Assembly (NCBI GenBank): GCA_003645735.1
Contig: QNBQ01000086.1
Span: 1 to 6,899, forward strand
Source: Candidatus Poribacteria bacterium
GTDB lineage: Bacteria > Poribacteria > WGA-4E > B28-G17
Direction: 5' to 3'
DNA: 6,899 nt
How positions within the stretch are numbered: the stretch's first letter is position 1; every line of letters starts with the position of its first letter. This document shows positions 1 through 5,244 of the stretch, one piece after another. Below the pieces are notes generated by a model. That model was given only the letters and a program-made list of their open reading frames with translations, made no database searches and was not told the origin of the DNA. The translations under genes and the position numbers were made by a program.

Positions 1-17
1 ATCGGCGCGCGCCGCAT
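1..17 (-). CDS. Start of a leftward gene, cut by the window edge (product unknown)
   Basis: Only about five codons (M-R-R-A-P) lie inside the window, so no product can be assigned. The case for a real start rests on context: on the minus strand an AAGGGAG ribosome binding site (25-31) sits 7 bases before the ATG (15-17). A promoter-like sequence lies just upstream (47-76). The ATG is 55 bases beyond the proB stop. proA often follows proB, but the few visible residues do not resemble a recognisable ProA N-terminus and I do not propose it. The call could be chance in GC-rich DNA. Confidence 0.4.
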
Positions 18-24
18 CGAACCA

Positions 25-39
25 CTCCCTTCGAAAGGG
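25..39 (-). promoter_or_regulatory. Ribosome binding site with overlapping small hairpin
   Basis: On the minus strand AAGGGAG (25-31) is well placed for the ATG at 17. Its AAGGG part (27-31) can pair with CCCTT (35-39) around a 3-base loop. The hairpin could partly mask the ribosome binding site. With only five pairs it is weak, and there is no following T run, so it is not an intrinsic terminator of proB. Confidence 0.35.
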
Positions 40-46
40 TCGTTTA

Positions 47-76
47 ATTATACCATATCGGTCGGAGCCGTTTCAC
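47..76 (-). promoter_or_regulatory. Putative sigma-70 promoter overlapping the proB stop codon
   Basis: Reading the minus strand, a perfect TATAAT (47-52) is preceded by TGG (53-55), which makes an extended -10. A weak -35 GTGAAA (71-76, 4 of 6 matches) lies 18 bases upstream and includes the proB stop codon. Transcription would begin near position 40, giving a leader of about 22 bases before the ATG at 17. AT-rich sequence is rare in this window, which makes the perfect -10 stand out. The assignment is by eye only. Confidence 0.45.
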
Positions 77-1200
77 CGCTCCAGTATCACGAGGTTGTCC
101 CTGTGGATCACCTCGTCGTAGTATCTGTAGCCGAGGACGCTTTCGATCTCGGAGGTTTTCAGCCCCATGATCTTTCTTATCTCGTCGGAGGAGTAGTTGA
201 CCAGCCCCCTGGCGAACTCCCTCCCCTCCTCGTCCAGAACCCCGACCGTGTCGCCGAACTTGAACTCCCCCTCCACGCCTATTATCCCCGAGGCGAGCAG
301 GCTCGCACCCCTTTTCACCAGCGCCTCGTAGGCGCCCTTGTCCACCCTGATGAACCCCTTCCGCCTCGGTGAGTAGGCGATCCATCTCTTCCTCCCGGAG
401 AGCCTCTTCCTCCTGGGCAGGAAGAGCGTCCCGATCCTCTCCCCCCGAAGTATCCTGGTCACGACCATCCTCTCCGCCCCGTTGGCTATGATCATGTAGC
501 CGCCCGCGCCGGTCACGATCTCCGCGGCGGCCAGCTTCGTGTCCATCCCGCCCGTCCCGACCGGCCCCGCTCCCCCGGCGTATCCCCTCAGCTCATCGGT
601 TATCTCCTCGACCACCTCTATGAGCCGGGCCTCCGGGTTCCTCCTGGGGTCGGCCGTGTAAAGCCCGTCGGTGTCCGAAAGTATCACCAGCAGCTCCGCG
701 TCGGCCAGCAGCGCTGTGTAGGCCGAGAGCATGTCGTTGTCCCCCACCTTTATCTCCTCGACCGCCACCGTGTCGTTTTCGTTTATTATGGGCACGGCCC
801 CGCACCTGAGGAGGGAATTGAGGGTGTGTGAGATGTTGACGTATCGCCTTCTATCGCTGAAATCGTCGCGGGTGAGCAGCATCTGCCCCACCGGTATGCC
901 GTATCTGTCGAAGCTTCTCGCGTAGGCGTGCATGAGCAGCGTTTGGCCCACCGCGGCGGCGGCCTGCTGGGTCGGTATGTCCTTTGGGCGGCTTTTCAAC
1001 CCAAGCTTCCCGGCCCCCGTCCCTATTGCCCCCGAGGTGACCAGGATGGGCTGAACCCCCATCCCCCTGACGGAGGCCAGATCGTCCACAAGCGCGTCGA
1101 TCCTGTCCAGATCCAGCTCAAGCTTTTCGCTCTTTATCAGCGAGCTCGTGCCGACCTTCACCACGACCCTCTTGACCTCCCTGGGATCGAACCTCCTCAC
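73..1200 (-). CDS. proB: Glutamate 5-kinase (gamma-glutamyl kinase) with PUA domain
   Basis: This cytosolic enzyme phosphorylates L-glutamate with ATP to gamma-glutamyl phosphate, the first step of proline synthesis, and the family is typically feedback-inhibited by proline. The protein has 375 residues, close to the usual length of about 370. The amino-acid kinase domain spans roughly residues 9-262. It shows VVVKVGTSSL (12-21) for phosphate binding, TSGAIG (55-60), INENDTV (139-145) and GDNDMLSA (153-160) at the substrate site, SDTDGLYTADPR (175-186) and GTGGMDTK (215-222). A PUA domain follows at about 279-360. The start is GTG at 1198-1200, with GGGAGAGGTGA (1207-1217) 6 bases upstream. 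It lies one base after the stop of the upstream dehydrogenase gene, so the two are almost certainly cotranscribed and translationally coupled. No proA is visible. All key motifs are intact, and the function is secure. Confidence 0.97.
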   Translation of the reverse strand: MRRFDPREVKRVVVKVGTSSLIKSEKLELDLDRIDALVDDLASVRGMGVQPILVTSGAIGTGAGKLGLKSRPKDIPTQQAAAAVGQTLLMHAYARSFDRYGIPVGQMLLTRDDFSDRRRYVNISHTLNSLLRCGAVPIINENDTVAVEEIKVGDNDMLSAYTALLADAELLVILSDTDGLYTADPRRNPEARLIEVVEEITDELRGYAGGAGPVGTGGMDTKLAAAEIVTGAGGYMIIANGAERMVVTRILRGERIGTLFLPRRKRLSGRKRWIAYSPRRKGFIRVDKGAYEALVKRGASLLASGIIGVEGEFKFGDTVGVLDEEGREFARGLVNYSSDEIRKIMGLKTSEIESVLGYRYYDEVIHRDNLVILER

Positions 1201-1201
1201 A

Positions 1202-2536
1202 TCAGATCACCTCTCCCAAAAGCTCGTCGACCCTATCGGGAAGTATCCCCACCAGGTATGCCAGATCCAGCGACGTCCACCTGTTCCTTATCTCCCTGGC
1301 GTGCAGGATCGCCTCCCTGAACTCCTCCTCATCGACCCCTATCTGGCTTATCCTCGTCGGCGCCCCGACCGAGCCGAGCTTCTCCTTAAGCTGGGCGGCG
1401 GGGATGAGCGACTCCGAGATGACCCGCCTCATCTCGTCCCACATCTCCGCCATCCTCTTGAGCAGCTCTTTCCTCCCCCCTTCGTCCACCCATTTAGCCT
1501 TGAACTGCTCCATCACCTCCTCCGCATCGGGGCCGTATCTCCTCCTAAACTCCCCTCTTCTCCGCTCGGGCGGGGTGAGATCGGACGGGTCAGACTGCCA
1601 GGAGGAGGGGTCGCTTTGGAGGAGAAGCTCGTAGATCTTCGCCGAGATGATCGTCCCAAGTCCCACCTGCTCCCCATGCATCGCCGGTTTTCTGCCGGCC
1701 CTTTCGGCGTTCATGTCCAGCCAGTGGGAGATGAGGTGTTCGCCGCCCGAGGCGGGGCTGGAGCTTCCGGCCACCGTCATGCCCATGCCCGACTCGAGCA
1801 GCGCCTCAAGCAGCGCCATCACCGCCCCCGGCTCATTCCGCCTGAGCCTCCCCTCCGCGCCCCTCAGCTTCCCCTCGGCGGATGAGACGCCCATCCTGGG
1901 GAGGGGGCAGTAGTAGAGGCCGAAGAGCAGGTGGGAGATGTGCCAATCGATGTCGGCGACCGATTTTGACTGGAGGTCGGCGTATCCCGAGGCGGTCATC
2001 CTCTGAGGCGCGGAGGAGACCACCTCCGGCTCGGCGCACACCCCTATCGGCGGGGCGGATGGGATGGTCCTCTTGACCCCCTTGACGATCAGAGCGGCTA
2101 TCGACGAGGTGTATCCGTTCATGCTGGCGGCGGTGGGGACGACCAGGTAGGGGAGGCCCCCTCGTTGGGCCGCCCATTTGGTCAAATCGTTGACCGTCCC
2201 GCTTCCGACGGCGACGAGGCCCGATGTATCCGATCCGATCGCCCCCAGAACCTCCCTCCCCAGCTCCTCGGACGCCTCCGGCGGGGAGGGGAGGACGATC
2301 CGATCGACCCGGTCGACGGTGCCCTTCAGAAGGTCGAAGACCCTCCCTCCAGCAACCTCCCACGTCGTCCCGTCGGCTACGATCAAAACTCTCTCCCAAC
2401 CCATCTCCTTCAGCTTATCGGGGAGCCTCTCCAAAGCGCCCTCCCCGTCCAAGATCCACTCCGTCGGTATGAAATGCTCCTGCGAGCAGTGCTCGCATTT
2501 CCACCTCTTCCCCAGCATCTCCCTGAAGCTCCTCAT
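1202..2536 (-). CDS. egsA: sn-glycerol-1-phosphate dehydrogenase, AraM/EgsA family
   Basis: Enzymes of this family are cytosolic NAD(P)H-dependent, metal-containing dehydrogenases of the iron-alcohol-dehydrogenase fold. They reduce dihydroxyacetone phosphate to sn-glycerol-1-phosphate. Numbered from the ATG at 2534-2536 (444 residues): an N-terminal C14-x2-C17-x3-H21 knuckle as in many bacterial members; the nucleotide loop GSGTVNDLTK (111-120); PTAASMNGYTSS (134-145); and probable metal ligands D187 in GYADLQSK, H267 in GGEHLISH and H287 in HGEQVGLGT. An upstream in-frame GTG (2560) would add 8 residues, but it lacks a ribosome binding site and sits at the predicted transcription start. The ATG has GGGAGGGG 5 bases upstream. 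The protein is longer than Bacillus AraM (about 394 residues), mostly through a charged, Pro/Ser-containing segment at about 306-350. It leads the operon with proB. The family is certain; the exact substrate is inferred. Confidence 0.9.
   Translation of the reverse strand: MRSFREMLGKRWKCEHCSQEHFIPTEWILDGEGALERLPDKLKEMGWERVLIVADGTTWEVAGGRVFDLLKGTVDRVDRIVLPSPPEASEELGREVLGAIGSDTSGLVAVGSGTVNDLTKWAAQRGGLPYLVVPTAASMNGYTSSIAALIVKGVKRTIPSAPPIGVCAEPEVVSSAPQRMTASGYADLQSKSVADIDWHISHLLFGLYYCPLPRMGVSSAEGKLRGAEGRLRRNEPGAVMALLEALLESGMGMTVAGSSSPASGGEHLISHWLDMNAERAGRKPAMHGEQVGLGTIISAKIYELLLQSDPSSWQSDPSDLTPPERRRGEFRRRYGPDAEEVMEQFKAKWVDEGGRKELLKRMAEMWDEMRRVISESLIPAAQLKEKLGSVGAPTRISQIGVDEEEFREAILHAREIRNRWTSLDLAYLVGILPDRVDELLGEVI
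1207..1217 (-). promoter_or_regulatory. Ribosome binding site fixing the GTG start of proB
   Basis: GGGAGAGGTGA on the minus strand ends 6 bases before the GTG at 1200. It lies inside the last codons and stop of the upstream dehydrogenase gene. It supports GTG over the out-of-frame ATG at 1200-1202, which meets a stop codon immediately. Confidence 0.75.
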
Positions 2537-2541
2537 CCCAT

Positions 2542-2549
2542 CCCCTCCC
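2542..2549 (-). promoter_or_regulatory. Ribosome binding site fixing the ATG start of the dehydrogenase gene
   Basis: GGGAGGGG on the minus strand lies 5 bases before the ATG at 2534-2536. This favours that ATG over the longer reading frame from GTG at 2558-2560, before which no purine-rich motif is visible. Confidence 0.7.
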
Positions 2550-2567
2550 AGGCGGGTCACAGGTCAA

Positions 2568-2596
2568 ATGATATCAACCGGGCGATGTCGAGTCAA
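2568..2596 (-). promoter_or_regulatory. Sigma-70 promoter of the dehydrogenase-proB operon
   Basis: The minus strand reads TTGACT (2591-2596, 5 of 6 matches to TTGACA), then exactly 17 bases, then TATCAT (2568-2573, 5 of 6 matches to TATAAT). Transcription would start near 2561, leaving a leader of about 24 bases with the ribosome binding site. A perfect 8-base palindrome, TGATATCA (2569-2576), overlaps the -10 box. It could be incidental or part of a regulator site. Confidence 0.7.
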
Positions 2597-2603
2597 GTCG
2601 AGT
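2587..2603. repeat. Direct repeat GTCGAGT x2, 10-base period: candidate shared operator
   Basis: GTCGAGT occurs at 2587-2593 and again at 2597-2603, starting exactly one helical turn apart with CAA between. The first copy overlaps the -35 box of the leftward promoter, and the last base of the second copy is the first base of the rightward -35 box. A protein bound here would sit on one face of the DNA and could affect both promoters. The repeat is short, so chance is possible. No other copy was noticed in the window. Confidence 0.4.
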
Positions 2604-2632
2604 TGTTTTCGATCCGCGACGTGTGATACAAT
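2603..2632 (+). promoter_or_regulatory. Sigma-70 promoter of the rightward operon
   Basis: TACAAT (2627-2632, 5 of 6 matches) is preceded by TGA (2624-2626), giving an extended -10. A weak -35, TTGTTT (2603-2608), lies 18 bases upstream. Transcription would start near 2639, about 45 bases before the ATG at 2684. It drives the sigma-54 activator, the unknown protein and araB if they form one transcript. It is weaker at -35 than the divergent leftward promoter, which leaves room for an activator. Confidence 0.55.
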
Positions 2633-2683
2633 ATACGCACCCGGTTGAAAAGATGTATACGCGGGGTGATCGGGTTGGGCGGG

Positions 2684-4171
2684 ATGCTTACCAACGACGA
2701 ACTCATGACGCTTCTGGAGATAAGCCAGACGATAAACTCCACGCTTGACCTGGAGGAGATACTCGATCACGCCCTCAGGAAGGCGGCGGACGTGGTGGAG
2801 GCTGAGGCCAGCTCGATCTGGCTCGTTGACGATGAGACGGGCGAGCTTTACGTGGCCAGCGCCACCGGCGTCAGAGAGAAGGAGGTCAGGAGGCTGAGGC
2901 TGAAGCCGGGGAAGGGGATAGTGGGATGGGTGGTCAAGACGGGCAAGCCGTTTGTGACCTCGGATGCCCGATCCGAGCCGGTCCACGCCAGGGACATAGC
3001 CGAGATGCTGGATTATGAGGGCAGGCAGATCCTATGCGTGCCGATGTTCTCAAAGGGGAAGGTGGTCGGGGCGATCGAGGTTATAAACAAGAGCCAGGAC
3101 AGACCCTTCACCGAGAAGGACGCCTATCACCTGTCGATATTCGCAAACCTGACCGGCATAGCGATCGAGAACGCTAAGCTTTACGCGATGCTTCAGAGGG
3201 AGAACAGGGAGCTGCGGAGCGAGCTGGGCAAGAACCCCACCTTCGGCGACATCATCTACAGAAGCGAGAAGATGGCCGAGGTGATAGAGATCACCAAGCG
3301 GGTCGCATCTGTCAACTCGACCGTGCTGATCAGGGGCGAGAGCGGCACGGGGAAGGAGCTCATAGCCAGGGCGATCCACCAGGCCAGCCCCAGGAGGGAC
3401 GGGCCGTTCATACCGGTCAACTGCGGGGCGCTGCCGGAGACGCTGCTGGAAAGCGAGCTTTTCGGTCACGAAAAGGGGGCCTTCACCGGCGCGATAGCCA
3501 GGAAGCTGGGCAGGTTCGAGCTGGCCGACGGCGGGACGATCTTCCTCGACGAGATAGGCGATATGCCCCCCGCCCTGCAGGTCAAGCTCCTCAGGGTGTT
3601 GCAGGACAAGCAGTTCGAAAGGGTGGGGGGGACCAAGACGATCAAGGTGGACGTGAGGGTCATAGCGGCCACCAACCAGAACCTCGAAAAGCTGATGGCC
3701 GAGGGTAAGTTCAGGGAGGATCTCTACTACAGGCTGAACGTCATAACGATCTTCATACCGCCGCTTAGGGAGAGGCCTGAAGACATACCGATCCTCGCCG
3801 AGCATTTCCTCAGGAAATACTGCCTGGAGACGAAGAAGAAGATCAAGGGGTTCGCGCCGGAGACGATGGACATCCTGATGAGCTACCACTGGCCGGGGAA
3901 CGTCAGGGAGCTTGAAAACGCCATAGAGCACGCCGTGGTGCTGGCCAAGGGGGATATCATCACGCCCGAGGATCTGCCGTTCAACCTGAGGGGGGTCGAG
4001 CCGGAGATAAAGCTCATGTCGCTTGAGGAGGCGGTCAGGGAGTTCAAGAAACGGCATATAACCAGGGTGTTACATGAGACGGGCGGCAACAGGACGAAGG
4101 CCGCCGAGATATTGAAGATCCAGAGGACCTACCTCTCGAGGCTCATAAAAGAACTGGGGATAAAGGCATGA
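2684..4171 (+). CDS. Sigma-54-dependent transcriptional activator (GAF, AAA+, Fis-type HTH)
   Basis: This is a complete enhancer-binding protein that uses ATP hydrolysis to open promoters held by sigma-54 RNA polymerase. Numbered from the ATG at 2684 (495 residues): a GAF sensor domain at about 3-165; the AAA+ domain at about 187-420 with Walker A GESGTGKE (218-225), the sigma-54 contact loop GAFTGA (265-270), Walker B GGTIFLDE (283-290), putative arginine fingers R344 and R350 in FREDLYYRL, and GNVRELEN; and a Fis-type helix-turn-helix at about 470-493. There is no receiver domain, so it probably senses a small molecule or gas through GAF rather than a phosphate signal; NifA and NorR share this layout. 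The start is uncertain by a few codons: an in-frame TTG at 2675 has GGTGAT (2665-2670) 4 bases before it and may be the true start. Its stop overlaps the next start as ATGA. The target promoters and signal are unknown. Confidence 0.93.
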   Translation: MLTNDELMTLLEISQTINSTLDLEEILDHALRKAADVVEAEASSIWLVDDETGELYVASATGVREKEVRRLRLKPGKGIVGWVVKTGKPFVTSDARSEPVHARDIAEMLDYEGRQILCVPMFSKGKVVGAIEVINKSQDRPFTEKDAYHLSIFANLTGIAIENAKLYAMLQRENRELRSELGKNPTFGDIIYRSEKMAEVIEITKRVASVNSTVLIRGESGTGKELIARAIHQASPRRDGPFIPVNCGALPETLLESELFGHEKGAFTGAIARKLGRFELADGGTIFLDEIGDMPPALQVKLLRVLQDKQFERVGGTKTIKVDVRVIAATNQNLEKLMAEGKFREDLYYRLNVITIFIPPLRERPEDIPILAEHFLRKYCLETKKKIKGFAPETMDILMSYHWPGNVRELENAIEHAVVLAKGDIITPEDLPFNLRGVEPEIKLMSLEEAVREFKKRHITRVLHETGGNRTKAAEILKIQRTYLSRLIKELGIKA

Positions 4172-5232
4172 GGGTTTGGAAGCCCGATTTCGAATTCGTC
4201 TACCTGGCGGTCTTGACCGCCGAGGGGATCAAGCCCCTCAGCAGATACGAGGGGATGGTTTCGGAGGGGGAGATCCGGCTGTTGGGGGAGCTGGGCCTCA
4301 AATACAGGCCGATCGAACGGCTAACCCTCTCCGGCAGACCCGTCAGGGAGCTCATCTTCAGCCTCGACGACGCGCTTATACGCAGATACGAGGAGGCCTT
4401 CGAGGGGAAGCCGCTCACCCGGTCGCCGGAGGCCATCAGGCTGGAGGGTGAGCTTTTCGGCTACCCCAGGTGTTGCGTCGAGTCGTTCATCAAGCGGGGC
4501 TACGCGCCCAACGGTCTCAAGAAGCGGGATCAGAGGATCCTCTTCCACTGGGCCTGTCCGAGCTGCTCCGAGACGCCGAAGCTCATCCCGCTTTACCGGA
4601 GGGCGCGCCGACGCGCCAGGTTGGAATACCTCAAGCTGAGGCTCAGGTCGGCGATCCTCCCGAGGCTCTCCGCCCCGCTCGCCGCCGCCTTCATCCTGGC
4701 GGCCTCCTCCGCGCCGCTCCTCGCCAACCCCGTCCCTATCCCCGACCCGCACCGCTTGCCGGTTCAGGGGGATGTGGACGGGGACGGCCTTAAGGACTCG
4801 GAGGAGCCCTTCTTCAAGCTCGACCCTAAGAACCCGGACACGGACGGGGACGGGTTGAGCGACGGGGAGGAGCTGGCCCGCGAGCTTCTGAAGTTGATCG
4901 CCTCCCTCCCCACATCCCCGAGCGATGATCGGCCCTATAAGATCGACCGCGCGATGAGGGGGTTGGAGAGGTGCTCCGCCTGCGGCGAGCTTGTGAACAT
5001 GGGGTTCATAGAGGTGGTGAACCCGATCAGGGGGGAGCGGATGGAGATCCCCTACGTAGCGCTCCACTACATGGAGCACGGATCGTTTTCCTTCAAGGGT
5101 GAGCTTCACACGGGAAGGGTCGATCCGGTCAGGCTCTGGGAGCTTTTGGAGCGGCCCTCCGGCGCCGGCCCCAAGGGGAGGGCCGCCTGGATCTGGGGAA
5201 AGCTGAAGTCCCTGCTTTTGAAGCTCTTCTGA
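4168..5232 (+). CDS. Uncharacterised protein: GYPxCC domain, signal-like/TM segment, TSP3-type calcium repeats
   Basis: I do not recognise this 354-residue protein as a known enzyme. Residues 1-150 look soluble and contain FGYPRCCVESF (97-107) and a CPSC pair (C130, C133). The GYPxCC motif recalls the archaeal DUF483 family, but that link is tentative. A strongly basic stretch (143-166) leads into a hydrophobic segment (about 167-186) ending in SAPLLANP, which reads like an embedded signal peptide or signal anchor. Beyond it lie two Asp-rich calcium-binding repeats of thrombospondin type-3 style: DVDGDGLKDSEE (202-213) and DTDGDGLSDGEE (224-235). Next comes a region with C269-x2-C272 and H300-x3-H304, then a basic C-terminus. 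By the positive-inside rule the N-terminus would be cytoplasmic and the repeats outside. The ATG overlaps the activator stop by 4 bases, and araB starts 12 bases after this gene. It could be a fusion of two formerly separate genes. There is no stop or frameshift between the halves, and no good internal ATG or GTG start there. Confidence 0.85.
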   Translation: MRVWKPDFEFVYLAVLTAEGIKPLSRYEGMVSEGEIRLLGELGLKYRPIERLTLSGRPVRELIFSLDDALIRRYEEAFEGKPLTRSPEAIRLEGELFGYPRCCVESFIKRGYAPNGLKKRDQRILFHWACPSCSETPKLIPLYRRARRRARLEYLKLRLRSAILPRLSAPLAAAFILAASSAPLLANPVPIPDPHRLPVQGDVDGDGLKDSEEPFFKLDPKNPDTDGDGLSDGEELARELLKLIASLPTSPSDDRPYKIDRAMRGLERCSACGELVNMGFIEVVNPIRGERMEIPYVALHYMEHGSFSFKGELHTGRVDPVRLWELLERPSGAGPKGRAAWIWGKLKSLLLKLF

Positions 5233-5240
5233 GGGAGGAT
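5233..5240 (+). promoter_or_regulatory. Ribosome binding site of araB
   Basis: GGGAGGAT occupies most of the 12-base gap between the preceding stop and the ATG at 5245. Its GGAGG core ends 6 bases before the ATG, a near-ideal spacing that fixes this start. Confidence 0.8.
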
Positions 5241-5244
5241 TGGA

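Noticed and set aside
27..39. Intrinsic terminator after proB
   Set aside because: The stem has only five pairs and no T run follows on the minus strand.
1..72. tRNA gene on the minus strand, suggested by GGTTCGATGC (T-loop-like)
   Set aside because: No acceptor stem, D arm or anticodon arm could be assembled around it. The same bases are better read as a ribosome binding site and start codon.
1148..1885. Open frame of 245 codons on the plus strand opposite the dehydrogenase and the start of proB
   Set aside because: It spans the junction of two well-supported minus-strand genes and has biased Pro/Arg/Leu composition with no recognisable domain.
2645..2683. TTG-initiated N-terminal extension of the sigma-54 activator
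   Set aside because: The TTG at 2645 lies only about 6 bases after the predicted transcription start, with no room for a ribosome binding site. Starts at 2675 (TTG) or 2684 (ATG) fit better.
3050..4057. Open frame of 335 codons on the minus strand opposite the sigma-54 activator
   Set aside because: It covers the conserved AAA+ domain in antisense. Its composition is low-information, and no ribosome binding site or family motif is visible.
4621..4623. Internal TTG start that would make the TSP3-repeat half a separate secreted protein
   Set aside because: The nearest purine-rich motif (GGAGGG, 4598-4603) is 17 bases away, too far. There is no ATG or GTG start near the hydrophobic segment, and the frame is continuous from 4168.
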